A stretch of DNA of 64,000 nucleotides from Candidatus Thorarchaeota archaeon (GTDB lineage Archaea > Asgardarchaeota > Thorarchaeia > Thorarchaeales > Thorarchaeaceae), in NCBI GenBank assembly GCA_016840685.1, contig JAEORX010000001.1, positions 62,001 to 126,000 on the forward strand, read 5' to 3'. The notes below the pieces were generated by a model that ran no database searches, was not told the DNA's origin, and saw only the letters and a list, made by a program, of their open reading frames with translations. Every line of letters starts with the position of its first letter. The first letter of the stretch is position 1. Below are positions 41,232-51,794 of this stretch, one piece after another. A program made the position numbers and the translations under genes.

Positions 41232-44207
41232 TTGAGCCTGTTGAATAGAAGGATAGGAACCCTGCTACTACTCACACTATTAGTGATGAGTAGCATCATG
41301 GCAATCACTCCCATCTCAGAAACTCTGGAATCAAATTACTTGGCTCAAAATAAGGACCTAGGGTCAACCTTAGCCGAGTCCGCAGTGAATCTCTCCATTC
41401 CCTATGTTGATGATTACTATGGGATCACTGATGGAATAATCGACCCAACTGAATACACAAGAACCTACATCGATCCAGTGACTGGGGTCAAAGTCTATGC
41501 TGAACATAATGGCACCGTTTTGTACATTGGTCTAGAAGCAAGAACATCTGGCTGGATTGGTTTCGCATGGCAGAACTACACCGATGGCTTCACTGTTGCT
41601 GGCTTGAACAACAGTGACATCATTGTAGGATATTCACCAGGTTCATCACTTGAGGCATATTGGCGAGTTGTACCTACAGATGCAGTCACAGTGCATTACA
41701 TACTTAGCTTGAGAAACAGTACAGTAATCCAAGAGTCCGATTATCCTGACATCGAATCTACTCAACCTCTTCAAGATGTACCTGCGCTCCAGATGTACAA
41801 GGACGCTATTATTGGAATGAGGGTTGGTGAGAAGCGTCACTTCATAATCCCTGCAGACCAAGCATATACCGATAAAAACCACGAACTCTATGGGCAGGAC
41901 CTGATTTATGATATTGAACTGCGAAGAATCTACAGAAATACTATTGACGAGCTGGACAACCCGGCTGACCAGGGTCAAGTTACATACAGTGACGATTATG
42001 GGACGAGTACGTTCCAACACCTCCCTGACACAGACCAGTCAAGAATTCTGCAAGCTGGTGGCTCTGACAATGGCACTTATACACAACTCGAATATGCGAT
42101 ACTACTCAATAGTACAGACATTCATGATATCCCATTACTCAGTAACATAGACATCCAATTTCCATTTGTGTTCATGTTTGGAAATAGCGAAACGTTGAAC
42201 GGGTTACCAGTACAACATACATACTGGGCGGAACCAGCCATGTTTACCTTCTCGCCCAATACTCCACCAGTCCTAATCATCGAGAATCCAGATGATGATG
42301 CTGTTCTTGAGTGGATTGTGAACATCCAACTCAATGCTACAGATGACTTGGTGATATCCTCGTCCTACCGTATTGATCAGAATGAATGGAATCCCCTGAG
42401 CTACAACTTTCTCTCTAGATTCTGGGAATCTAATGTTGATTTATCAGAGTTTGCTGAGGGTGCCCACATATTAACATTCAATGCGACAGATCTATCAAAT
42501 GCCACTGCCACAAGCAGCATAAACGTAACTATTGATAGACCCTATTCTCCTCTATTGGGAATGAAGATGGACGTTGAGCGTAAGGTTGGTCCTACTATCC
42601 ATTATGGATCTGTAGTGGATGATACCTTTACGATAATCAACAATGGTTCAATTCCAATCAACTTCATTGACTTGTATTTGCCAACAAAATACGCCTCATA
42701 TTTCCTGTCAATCACTGGGATTGATGAAGATGGAAATGAGATTGTTATTACCCGTCTTCACGACTCAAGTGGTATGCTGCATTGGAGATTGCAATTCAAC
42801 GATCCCATTGGATTTGAAGAGCAATATACATTCTCGACAGAGATGTACATGACATCACTATTCAGGCTTACAAACCCTGGAACATGGGAGTTCCAACTGA
42901 CCTTCCTGAAATATCCATATCTCCCATATGTTATTCGTCATGCAGAGTTTGGCCTAGTCTTTGAACAAGGTGGCTCCTTGGTCACGGGCGAAGAGATACC
43001 CGACTCCATCGACACCAACTTAGCACCATTCGCATCCAATAACTTTACTTCACGTATTCGTCTCACCAACACACAGGTTGTCGCTAATCGCATTACTCGA
43101 GTAACGGTGGATGCATGGGGATGGTTGACCTATAGGGAAACAATCTCTCTTGATAATACTGGCTCAGCAATCCTTCACAGTATTCAGTTCATAGTACCTG
43201 CCTACTCCAAATCAATCAAAGTATATGATCAGGTTGGCATTCTGGCGCGGACTCAGAATCTCATTAGTTATGGTGAGTTTAATGAAACGAGCACCGTGAA
43301 TGTAAATCTTGATGCAGACAGATTTGGTGATGGCTTGAAATCAGGATTTCGATACACCTTCACAGTCGACTATATTATTCAGACTAGTAGTTATCAGCAT
43401 GCCACAGAACTTGGGAGCAAGCTCGCTGTACCAATGGCTGTCTTGTCCGATGTTCTGATAAAAGAGCATATTGTTGATGTTGTGTTGTCTTCATCCGTTG
43501 CACTCAGTCAGGCAACAGAAGGTTATCGCATGCTCTATGGAGTCTTCGACGCGACTCTGAGATATACCTCTTACAACACCACCAGACAAAATCCACCGTC
43601 ACTAGAAATAGTCTATAGAACCACTCTTGGCGCAGCAGCAAGACCTGCTATCTTCTCGCTAATTATTGGATTCATTGGGCTCATCTATGTAGCTATGAGG
43701 AAGGTGGAGTTACCTGAAGAAGTGACCGGACCAAGAGATGAGGAGGGTGTCATTGACTCTCAGCCAAAACAAGTCGGTGCCCCACCAGAACTACTCCGAG
43801 AGTTTGCGAACCTCTACTCAAGGAAGACTGCGCTTAACATGGACTTGGAGAAGCTCGACGCGGCTCGGAGAAGAGGGAAGGTGAAAAAGCGGGAGTATAT
43901 GATTCGTGAGCGAGACCTGAAGCAGCAGATTGATGAGATTGATATTCAGCTTCCTAGCCTAAGAGATGACCTGATCAGCTATGGGGCTAGGTACCGCGAT
44001 CTTGTTGGACAGCTCGAGCTCCAAGACGAAAGAATAGAGGGTGCGAAAGCTGGTCTACGTCAACTCCTGTTGCGCAAGAAGAAACAACGAATCAGTAGAG
44101 TGGCTTTTGAGAAGTCTCGCCAAGACTATCTAAAGACCATCCAGAAAGCCACTAGTGCTAGTGACCGTATCCTGTTGTCGCTTCAAGAGGAAGCGGGAGA
44201 TATCTAA
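41232..44207 (+). CDS. large membrane-anchored surface protein: DOMON-like, FKBP-like, Ig-like, possible ribophorin-like region, TM, cytoplasmic coiled coil
   Basis: Signal sequence; LYIGLEARTSGWIGFAWQN; ALQMYKDAIIGMRVGEKRHFIIPADQAYTDKNHELYGQDLIYDIELRRI; C-terminal TM then charged coiled coil. Confidence 0.65.
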   Translation: MSLLNRRIGTLLLLTLLVMSSIMAITPISETLESNYLAQNKDLGSTLAESAVNLSIPYVDDYYGITDGIIDPTEYTRTYIDPVTGVKVYAEHNGTVLYIGLEARTSGWIGFAWQNYTDGFTVAGLNNSDIIVGYSPGSSLEAYWRVVPTDAVTVHYILSLRNSTVIQESDYPDIESTQPLQDVPALQMYKDAIIGMRVGEKRHFIIPADQAYTDKNHELYGQDLIYDIELRRIYRNTIDELDNPADQGQVTYSDDYGTSTFQHLPDTDQSRILQAGGSDNGTYTQLEYAILLNSTDIHDIPLLSNIDIQFPFVFMFGNSETLNGLPVQHTYWAEPAMFTFSPNTPPVLIIENPDDDAVLEWIVNIQLNATDDLVISSSYRIDQNEWNPLSYNFLSRFWESNVDLSEFAEGAHILTFNATDLSNATATSSINVTIDRPYSPLLGMKMDVERKVGPTIHYGSVVDDTFTIINNGSIPINFIDLYLPTKYASYFLSITGIDEDGNEIVITRLHDSSGMLHWRLQFNDPIGFEEQYTFSTEMYMTSLFRLTNPGTWEFQLTFLKYPYLPYVIRHAEFGLVFEQGGSLVTGEEIPDSIDTNLAPFASNNFTSRIRLTNTQVVANRITRVTVDAWGWLTYRETISLDNTGSAILHSIQFIVPAYSKSIKVYDQVGILARTQNLISYGEFNETSTVNVNLDADRFGDGLKSGFRYTFTVDYIIQTSSYQHATELGSKLAVPMAVLSDVLIKEHIVDVVLSSSVALSQATEGYRMLYGVFDATLRYTSYNTTRQNPPSLEIVYRTTLGAAARPAIFSLIIGFIGLIYVAMRKVELPEEVTGPRDEEGVIDSQPKQVGAPPELLREFANLYSRKTALNMDLEKLDAARRRGKVKKREYMIRERDLKQQIDEIDIQLPSLRDDLISYGARYRDLVGQLELQDERIEGAKAGLRQLLLRKKKQRISRVAFEKSRQDYLKTIQKATSASDRILLSLQEEAGDI

Positions 44208-44309
44208 GCATACACTATCTACCTAGACCATATCTCCCGCTCTCCAGAGTCACAAAGTAACTCTTATCAAACAAAGAGTGATGAGAATCTATCCCTGAGT
44301 AGGTAGTTT

Positions 44310-45167
44310 ATGATGAATACGAATGAATTCATTCAACGGGAGAATGTCCGCGCACGAGAATTGCTGAATGGTGAGTCACGCGCTCTGGAGATGTATCAGT
44401 ACCTGAGTGGATCTCCTAAAGTCCAGTCCTATCTTCGTACTGCAAATCGAATGGCTGTTTCCAGATTAGGCTACACAGATCATGGTCCAGTGCATGCTGA
44501 AGTCGCAACCTGGAACGCATTGAAGGTTTTTAATATTCTAGAAGAAACATTTCAACCAAACGTGGTAGCAGAAGGAATCGGTGACATAGATGATGCTCGG
44601 CTAATCGTGCTTGCATCAACTTACCTTCATGATATTGGGATGGTTGTACACAGAAGTGAACACCCACAAGCATCAATCAACTTAGCTAGTCCTATCCTTG
44701 ACTCAAAGCTCCTAGACATTTATGATGACCCTGCGAAAGCCACTGACATTCTCTCCTTCATTCTTCACGGTATCTACGCTCATGATGATGACACACAATG
44801 CCTTACCCTTGAAGCTGGAATCACTAAGCTTGGTGATGGATGTGACATGACCAAGGGTCGGACAAAGGTACCATTCCAGAAGGGCAAGGTCGATATACAC
44901 TCAGTCAGTGCATTAGCTATCAATAATGTCATTCTTGAGCGTGGTCCGACAAAACCACTTCGAATCACTGTGGCAATGGACAATCCGGCGGGTGTTTTCC
45001 AAGTAGAAGCTGTCTTGGAGAAGAAGATCTCGACATCAGGTCTTCAAGACTATATTGATATCGATGTTCTTGTGAATGGAAACCGTCTTGTTCTCTCCCA
45101 CGTAAAGAGACTATTTCGTGTCCAGATGGCTGAACCTAGTGACGGTCTAAGTCCCACCGAGAAATAG
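44310..45167 (+). CDS. HD-domain phosphohydrolase
   Basis: YTDHGPVHAEVATWNALKVF; STYLHDIGMVVHRSEHPQASINLA. Confidence 0.82.
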   Translation: MMNTNEFIQRENVRARELLNGESRALEMYQYLSGSPKVQSYLRTANRMAVSRLGYTDHGPVHAEVATWNALKVFNILEETFQPNVVAEGIGDIDDARLIVLASTYLHDIGMVVHRSEHPQASINLASPILDSKLLDIYDDPAKATDILSFILHGIYAHDDDTQCLTLEAGITKLGDGCDMTKGRTKVPFQKGKVDIHSVSALAINNVILERGPTKPLRITVAMDNPAGVFQVEAVLEKKISTSGLQDYIDIDVLVNGNRLVLSHVKRLFRVQMAEPSDGLSPTEK

Positions 45168-45243
45168 TGGTAGCCCCGCCAGGATTTGAACCTAGGTCTG
45201 AGAGGCCAAAACCCTCAATGCTGGACCACTACACCACGGGGCT
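45168..45243 (-). tRNA. tRNA-Gln (TTG), CCA encoded, no intron
   Basis: Cloverleaf AGCCCCG...GAGGG-TTTTGGC-CTCTC...CTAGG-TTCAAAT-CCTGG-CGGGGCT-A-CCA; 76 nt. Confidence 0.93.
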
Positions 45244-45266
45244 ATACTACTGCGCTTTGATTGAAC

Positions 45267-45596
45267 TCAGTCTTTGGAAGTCAGGCTGAAAGGAATTCCC
45301 CTCTCAATGATGTTAGAGGATATTCGCTCTTTCCATCTCTCAAGGAATTTAGTTTCCTCAATCCGCTGCTTCCCATCCAATCTAAGATTATCAGGGAGCA
45401 TACATGCTATCCCATCGATGACAGGATACCATCTACCACATTTTGGACATGTTATTAACGCTTCGTCAATCTCTTCGATATCCTCACTGTCGGATTCTAA
45501 GTTGTGTGAAGCAAAGACCTCCAACCTGAGTTGACTTCTGCAGTCACTCACAGGACAGGCTAGGATATCCATCAACCAGCGTTTCATATCAATCAC
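45267..45596 (-). CDS. Trm112-like zinc-binding protein
   Basis: LMDILACPVSDCRSQLRL...EALITCPKCGRWYPVIDGIACMLPDNLR. Confidence 0.82.
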   Translation of the reverse strand: MIDMKRWLMDILACPVSDCRSQLRLEVFASHNLESDSEDIEEIDEALITCPKCGRWYPVIDGIACMLPDNLRLDGKQRIEETKFLERWKERISSNIIERGIPFSLTSKD

Positions 45597-45653
45597 AACT
45601 GTGGCTAGCGTCGAATATTCCCTTGTCGTTAAAAATCATTCTCAATTACACCA

Positions 45654-47129
45654 ATGAGTGTTCGACCCGAAAGGCTATTTGGGGCTCCAGCTGCGCCCAA
45701 TCAAACCCGATATTCGGTGGAGTCATTGATGGAATACAAGCATCCCTGGATACCAATGACAAAGGCAACAGAGAAAGACATGCTCAAGTCGATTGGTAGG
45801 AAGAGTCTTGATGAGTTGTTTTCGAACATTCCTGAGAAATTCCTACTGACGCAAGATCTAAATCTTCCTCATTCTCATAGTGAGATTGAGGTGACTAGAA
45901 GGATACAGGAACTCGCAAATAAGAACACACCAGCCAACACAGGAAAGGTCTTTCTCGGCGCCGGAACAGGGATGCATTATATTCCTGCAGTGGTTCCTGC
46001 ACTGGCTGGTAGATCAGAGTTTCTGACGTCGTATACAAGTTATCAGGCTGAAGTAAGTCAAGGGATGCTACAGACCCTCTTTGAGTATCAGAGTCTTCTC
46101 GCTGAGATTCTCGATATCGATGTTGTGAACTCATCAATGTATGACATGGCTACTGCTGTTGCTGAGGCTGCAAGGATGGCAGTCCGGGTCAAAAAGCAAC
46201 GCTCACGATTTCTTGTACCCGGGACAATAAACCCAGAACACTACAAAGTCCTGTACACCTACACCGAACCTGCAGACATCGAGCTAGAGAAGATTGACTA
46301 TGACAAACAGACTGGACTAATGTCCCTTGCTGACCTCAGGTCCAAGATTGATGAACGAGTTGCAGGAGTATATATTGAAAACCCAAGCTATCTAGGGTTT
46401 ATTGAACCCCAAGTGGATGAGATAGGCAAAATAGTCCACGATAATGACGCTCTACTGGTAGCGGGAGTTGATGTTCTATCCCTCGGACTCATTCGACCAC
46501 CTGGTGATTACAGTGCAGATATTGTGGTGGCTGAGGGCCAGCATCTCGGTGTACCTATGACCTTTGGCGGACCACTGCTTGGGATTTTTGGTTGTACAAA
46601 TGATCGTAGGCTCATCTATCAAATGCCTGGCAGACTGGTCGGAATGACAAGAACAGAAGAGGAACCTTACGAAGATGGATATATTTTGACTCTCAGCCCT
46701 CGAGAACAACATATCCGACGAGAGAAAGCCACAAGTAACATCTGTTCAAACCAGGCGCTTGCTGCAGTGACAGCCACAATCTATATGGCACTTCTTGGTC
46801 CGACTGGACTGAAGCAGGTCGGCGAAACCATCGCCTATAATGCCAATTATACCTCCAAGATGCTCAATAAAATTCCGGGAGTTCACGCACCTGCTGTCGG
46901 GGAGTCTATCTGGAAGGAGTTTGTTGTTCGATTCGAGAACGGGATCAAGGCTAGAGATGTGCACGAGGGTCTTCTCAAGCGAGGTCTGCATGGTGGCAAA
47001 ATCCTCACAGAGGAGTTTCCCGCCCTAGGCGAATCAATGCTCATCTGCGTCACTGAGGTGCATAATAAAGAGGCTATGGATGAGCTGGTTCGAGCTGTGG
47101 AAGACATTGTTTCAAAGGAGGTGCCATAG
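45654..47129 (+). CDS. gcvPA: glycine dehydrogenase (decarboxylating) subunit 1
   Basis: FLGAGTGMHYIPAVVPALAGRSEFLTSYTSYQAEVSQGMLQTLFEYQSL. Confidence 0.94.
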   Translation: MSVRPERLFGAPAAPNQTRYSVESLMEYKHPWIPMTKATEKDMLKSIGRKSLDELFSNIPEKFLLTQDLNLPHSHSEIEVTRRIQELANKNTPANTGKVFLGAGTGMHYIPAVVPALAGRSEFLTSYTSYQAEVSQGMLQTLFEYQSLLAEILDIDVVNSSMYDMATAVAEAARMAVRVKKQRSRFLVPGTINPEHYKVLYTYTEPADIELEKIDYDKQTGLMSLADLRSKIDERVAGVYIENPSYLGFIEPQVDEIGKIVHDNDALLVAGVDVLSLGLIRPPGDYSADIVVAEGQHLGVPMTFGGPLLGIFGCTNDRRLIYQMPGRLVGMTRTEEEPYEDGYILTLSPREQHIRREKATSNICSNQALAAVTATIYMALLGPTGLKQVGETIAYNANYTSKMLNKIPGVHAPAVGESIWKEFVVRFENGIKARDVHEGLLKRGLHGGKILTEEFPALGESMLICVTEVHNKEAMDELVRAVEDIVSKEVP

Positions 47130-47130
47130 A

Positions 47131-48696
47131 ATGAGGTCTTATGTCCCCGATGACACAAGAGGTCGCCAGGCAAAGTGGGTAGAACCACTGATCTTTGAGA
47201 GGTCTGTCCCAGGAGTTGTAGGACACTCGTTCCCCTCAACTGAACCTGATGTGAAGAAAATAGCTGGAGACCTTAGTACTATCATCCCTCAAAAAATGGT
47301 CCGAAGGAACCCTCCAAACATACCCGAGGTTTCAGAGCCAGGAGTAACCCGTCATTTTACTAGACTCTCGCAGATGAATTTTGCTGTAAACCTGGGTACT
47401 TACCCGCTTGGGAGTTGCACAATGAAGTATAACCCCGCTGAGAACAACTGGGCTGCAACTATACCCGGTTTTTCTTGGTTACACCCACTTCAAGACACAG
47501 CAATGACTCAAGGAGCCCTTGAGTTGATGTGGGAGCTAGAGAGGTGGCTCGGTGAGATAACTGGGATGGATGCAGTGACACTCCAACCGGCTGCTGGTGC
47601 TCAGGGCGAGTGGACTGGAGTCATGATGATGCGAGAGTATCACCGGTGTGTCACAGGAGAGTGTGAGCAGAGGACAGAGATGTTGATTCCAGATGCAGCA
47701 CATGGCACTAACCCTGCATCAGCAGCTATGGCTGGATACAAGATTGTTGTTCTTCCCTCCAGTAAGGATGGTTTAGTGGACCTCGACGCACTCAAAGAGG
47801 CTGCTGGTCCTAAGACTGCCGGTCTGATGCTCACCAACCCTAATACGATTGGTGTATTTGAGAGAGACATTGGAGAAATCACTGATATTATACATGATGC
47901 TGGAGGACTGGTCTATTATGATGGTGCAAACTTCAATGCAATCATGGGAAAGGTCAGACCAGGAGACATGGGATTTGATGTGGTCCATTTGAACCTCCAC
48001 AAATCGTTCTCCACTCCTCATGGTGGAGGTGGCCCTGGAGCGGGACCGGTTGGTGTCACCGAGAAACTGAAAGCGTTTCTCCCTGTCCCACGAGTTGTGA
48101 AGAAGGATGATGGCAGTTTTGAACTAGACTATGACTACCCCCAGTCCATTGGAAAGGTCAAAAGTTTCTATGGCAACTTCGGTGTATTGATTCGGGCTTA
48201 CGCCTATATTTATGCACTGGGTGCTGAGGGTCTCGAACGTGCTTCTGAAGTGGCAGTTCTAAACGCAAACTATGTTGCCCATCATGTACGAAAGATACCT
48301 GGCTTCACCTTGCCGTATTCACAGGATGCACCCAGGATGCACGAATGCGTCATCTCTGCAGAAAAGTTGAAGGAAGAAACGGGAGTCACAGCGATGAATG
48401 TGGCTAAGCGTCTACTTGATTTTGGTGTACACGCTCCCACTGTCTATTTTCCTCTCATAGTCTCTGAGGCGCTGATGATTGAGCCAACAGAAACCGAGTC
48501 TCGTCAAGAGCTTGATTATTTCATCTCAGTACTTGAGAAAATCTCGAGAGAGGCTCATGAGGATCCTGAAAAGGTGAAGAATGCTCCCTATTCTACTGCG
48601 ATTGGTCTTTTGGACGAGTACCGTTCTGCTCATCCAAAAACCCTCACCCTGTCATATAGGATGTACCAAAGTCGTCTGAGAGAGGAGAATGAATAG
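47131..48696 (+). CDS. gcvPB: glycine dehydrogenase (decarboxylating) subunit 2
   Basis: YPLGSCTMKYNP, DAAHGTNPASAAMAGY, DVVHLNLHKSFSTPHGGGGPGAGPVGV (PLP lysine); start set to ATG 47131. Confidence 0.95.
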   Translation: MRSYVPDDTRGRQAKWVEPLIFERSVPGVVGHSFPSTEPDVKKIAGDLSTIIPQKMVRRNPPNIPEVSEPGVTRHFTRLSQMNFAVNLGTYPLGSCTMKYNPAENNWAATIPGFSWLHPLQDTAMTQGALELMWELERWLGEITGMDAVTLQPAAGAQGEWTGVMMMREYHRCVTGECEQRTEMLIPDAAHGTNPASAAMAGYKIVVLPSSKDGLVDLDALKEAAGPKTAGLMLTNPNTIGVFERDIGEITDIIHDAGGLVYYDGANFNAIMGKVRPGDMGFDVVHLNLHKSFSTPHGGGGPGAGPVGVTEKLKAFLPVPRVVKKDDGSFELDYDYPQSIGKVKSFYGNFGVLIRAYAYIYALGAEGLERASEVAVLNANYVAHHVRKIPGFTLPYSQDAPRMHECVISAEKLKEETGVTAMNVAKRLLDFGVHAPTVYFPLIVSEALMIEPTETESRQELDYFISVLEKISREAHEDPEKVKNAPYSTAIGLLDEYRSAHPKTLTLSYRMYQSRLREENE

Positions 48697-48742
48697 AAAC
48701 GTACCGAAAATGTTAGAGGTAAGTTGAGCTCTCTGAGAGCTG

Positions 48743-49114
48743 ATGATAGTCAAGAAGAAAGCTGGCCAGCACACAATCTATTTGGAATCAAAGGAGATTG
48801 GGAATGATCTTCTAATTGCCATATATGGTGGTGATGAACACCATATTGGGAGTGTAGCTGCTGCTTTTCCCACCCAGAGTCACTACAGAGATGCGATGAC
48901 TGTAAGCGTCAGCACACTCACATACCCTGGACATAAGGACTATGTAGTGGCAAACTCAGCCGCCGAGAAAATCTGCAAGGCTCTTGATGTTCCAACTGTG
49001 GTCACCGTAGGCATTCATTATGACAATGCTAGCACTGGAGAGATTCAAGAAATAATTTCAGTGGTGAATGACCTTGTGGAAGAGATAGTAACTCACTATC
49101 AAAAGGCTGAATAA
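48743..49114 (+). CDS. LpdD-like/PAC4-like fold protein, uncharacterised
   Basis: LLIAIYGGDEHHIGSVAAAFP motif. Confidence 0.5.
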   Translation: MIVKKKAGQHTIYLESKEIGNDLLIAIYGGDEHHIGSVAAAFPTQSHYRDAMTVSVSTLTYPGHKDYVVANSAAEKICKALDVPTVVTVGIHYDNASTGEIQEIISVVNDLVEEIVTHYQKAE

Positions 49115-49146
49115 TACCTCTACTTTCAGCTATACTGGTTGGATAT

Positions 49147-49428
49147 TTGAAGGTCAAGTTCAAGTCCTTCGGACCCATCCGAAGGCTCCTGAAAGAGAAA
49201 GTCATTGATATTGAGGTTCCGAATGACTCAACAGTCCGACAGGTTGTGCAGAGAGTGATTGAGTTGGGCGGGAAGGAACTAAGAAAGCTGATAATGCATG
49301 GGGATGACATCAGCGGGAATCTTATAGTTATGCTGAATAAGAAGGATGTTGATACTCTAGGTGGTATTGATATAGTCGTTCATCATGGTGATGAGGTTGC
49401 TATTCTCCCTCATGTCCAAGGCGGTTAG
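49147..49428 (+). CDS. MoaD/ThiS-like ubiquitin-fold protein with C-terminal Gly-Gly
   Basis: KVKFKSFGPIRRLLKEKV...LNKKDVDTLGGIDIVVHHGDEVAILPHVQGG*. Confidence 0.85.
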   Translation: MKVKFKSFGPIRRLLKEKVIDIEVPNDSTVRQVVQRVIELGGKELRKLIMHGDDISGNLIVMLNKKDVDTLGGIDIVVHHGDEVAILPHVQGG

Positions 49429-49439
49429 GCGTGGTTTGT

Positions 49440-50729
49440 ATGGGTCTGAAATACTACCTTGAAACGTATGGCTGTTCACTGAACACGGCAGACTCTGATA
49501 TCATAGTGGCACGTCTTAAAGCCATTAAAGGACAACGCGTCGAAGACATCAACGAGGCAGAACTAATTCTACTGAACACATGTGGTGTGAAGGAACCAAC
49601 TGAGGACAAGATTATCCATAGACTAGAAGAACTCTCCCGGGAAAAGACCCCTGTCATCGTCACTGGGTGTCTTCCAAAGATCTCCCTCGAACGAGTAGAG
49701 GACGCCATGCCGGATTTTGCTGCGTTACTTGGTCCCCAATCCATAGAAACACTTGCACTTATCATCCCACGGATACTTGAAGGCGAAAGAGGCATTCGGC
49801 ACGTCGAATCCGATAATGCCTACAAACTGAAGTGGTTTGCAGGTCCACCTGATAGTGTAATCTGTACAGTTCCCATCTGTGAGGGTTGTCTTGGTAGTTG
49901 CGCTTATTGCGCAGTGAAGTTTGCTCGTGGTAAGGTAAGAAGCTATTCAATAAAGGACCTCCATCAGAAGATAGAGCGATGCGTTTCTCTCGGATATCGC
50001 GAAATTCGACTGACTTCTCAAGATGCAGCTGTCTATGGGAGCGACACTGGCGAAACGCTTCCTGATCTATTGCAGTCAATTGGAGGAATTGAGGGCCCTC
50101 ATAAATTCCGATTGGGAATGTTCAATCCAAACATAGTGATGAGTTCAATCAGTGGCTTGATTGATGTAATGGATAATGAACACTTCTTCAAGTTCTTTCA
50201 TGTCCCTCTTCAATCAGGAAGTGACAGACTCCTTGGGACAATGAAACGACGCTATATTGTGAGTGAATGGGAAAGCGTTGTCGAGAGAGTCAGACATCGT
50301 TTTAAGAATGCGACCATTGCCACCGACATCATTGTTGGATTTCCTGGTGAAACTGAGTCCGACTTCGAGGAAACTCTAGAGGTGATTAGGAGAATAAAAC
50401 CCTCTGTCACCAACATCTCCAAGTATGGTGACCGACCGAACACTCTAGCATCAAAATCAAAGGAAAAGGTAGAAACTTCAGTCAAGAAGGAACGAAGTCG
50501 AGTCCTGACTAAACTTGTTGATGATATTCTTCTTGAGTCGAATGAAGCATGGATTGGGTGGTCTGGTCCTGTCATAATCACTGAAAGAGGTGTCAAAGGC
50601 GGGATGCTTGGACGCAACGAGTCATACAAGGTCGTGATAGTTCAAAAAGACCTGAGTCTTGGAACCATCGTGGATGTTGAGATTGTATCATCTGATCGAA
50701 CACATCTAAACGGTCAAGTCATTTCTTAG
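49440..50729 (+). CDS. MiaB-family tRNA methylthiotransferase (archaeal e-MtaB/CDKAL1-like)
   Basis: YYLETYGCSLNTADSDI; CEGCLGSCAYCAVKFARG; VGFPGETESDFEETL; start approximate. Confidence 0.92.
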   Translation: MGLKYYLETYGCSLNTADSDIIVARLKAIKGQRVEDINEAELILLNTCGVKEPTEDKIIHRLEELSREKTPVIVTGCLPKISLERVEDAMPDFAALLGPQSIETLALIIPRILEGERGIRHVESDNAYKLKWFAGPPDSVICTVPICEGCLGSCAYCAVKFARGKVRSYSIKDLHQKIERCVSLGYREIRLTSQDAAVYGSDTGETLPDLLQSIGGIEGPHKFRLGMFNPNIVMSSISGLIDVMDNEHFFKFFHVPLQSGSDRLLGTMKRRYIVSEWESVVERVRHRFKNATIATDIIVGFPGETESDFEETLEVIRRIKPSVTNISKYGDRPNTLASKSKEKVETSVKKERSRVLTKLVDDILLESNEAWIGWSGPVIITERGVKGGMLGRNESYKVVIVQKDLSLGTIVDVEIVSSDRTHLNGQVIS

Positions 50730-51723
50730 ACTTGATTTCGATATCAAGTACTTGACCTGATTCTGCACTCTGTCTTGAGGTTTCAACTATCTCCATGACA
50801 CAAAGCGCATCATCAATGCTCACTCTTGGAGTACTACCTGTCTTGATGCACCGCAAGAAGTCGTTAAGCACCTCTCGAGCTGGTTCGCCATAGACCTTTA
50901 TTGTAGCACCTCTTTCTGGGAGTTGGATTGTGTCGCCCTTTGCCACTGGAGCCTGATCCAGGTGCTGCACCTTGATTATCTGACCAAACAGGTCCAGCAC
51001 CAAGGACCCTTTAGTCCCTGACACGTCCATGTATCTACGGCGACCTGCATACTGCCTGGAGAGATGAAAGAGGTGTTCTGTTCCAGATTCAAACTTCACC
51101 ATCACAGTTGCGCTATTGTGGATTCCACTAGCGGTGTTACTCTGGGCATAGAGCTTTGCAGGACCACTACTTATTCTTGCCATGATGTCAAAGTCATGGA
51201 CCCCTATGTCCTCAAAGACATCTCCCAATGAAGGAATCCTCTCAGGCGCCACAAACCCCCTCCGGTCATGTATAACAGTTTGAGGGATCCCAATGGCATC
51301 AGTTTCAATGAGGGAAAGAGCTCTAGTCACAATAGGATTGTAAATCTCTGAGTGTGAAACTAGGGTGACAATCCCTCTTTCCTCCAATATTTTCGAAACC
51401 TCTCTGGCATCTTTTAGGGTACTTGACAAAGGCTTTTCGATGAGAATCCCTCTGATCTCATCATAATTGGTGGCAATGGTTTTAGCAATAGTTGCATGTG
51501 TTGATGTGGGTGTTGCAATGACAACACCTTCGGGTTTTGTTTCATCAAGCATGCTCGCGAAGTCTGTAAATGCAAGAGTGTCATAGTCCTTAGCAGTTTG
51601 TTCGGCGGCAGCTTTGTTAGTGTCAGCCACACCTACAAGAACTCCCATGTCACTAAGAATACGTGCATGAATACGACCCATGACTCCTGTTCCAATGATG
51701 ACTATCCTTCGAGATGACGTCAT
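50719..51723 (-). CDS. Gfo/Idh/MocA family oxidoreductase
   Basis: VIIGTGVMGRIHARILSDMGVLVGVADTNKAAAEQTAKDY; GILIEKPLSSTLKDA. Confidence 0.92.
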   Translation of the reverse strand: MTSSRRIVIIGTGVMGRIHARILSDMGVLVGVADTNKAAAEQTAKDYDTLAFTDFASMLDETKPEGVVIATPTSTHATIAKTIATNYDEIRGILIEKPLSSTLKDAREVSKILEERGIVTLVSHSEIYNPIVTRALSLIETDAIGIPQTVIHDRRGFVAPERIPSLGDVFEDIGVHDFDIMARISSGPAKLYAQSNTASGIHNSATVMVKFESGTEHLFHLSRQYAGRRRYMDVSGTKGSLVLDLFGQIIKVQHLDQAPVAKGDTIQLPERGATIKVYGEPAREVLNDFLRCIKTGSTPRVSIDDALCVMEIVETSRQSAESGQVLDIEIKSKK

Positions 51724-51794
51724 AAACCACTCCTATCGGACTCAGAATGCCCGCATTCATCTTGACCTTTATACATTGCCATAGTTTTCAGCCT

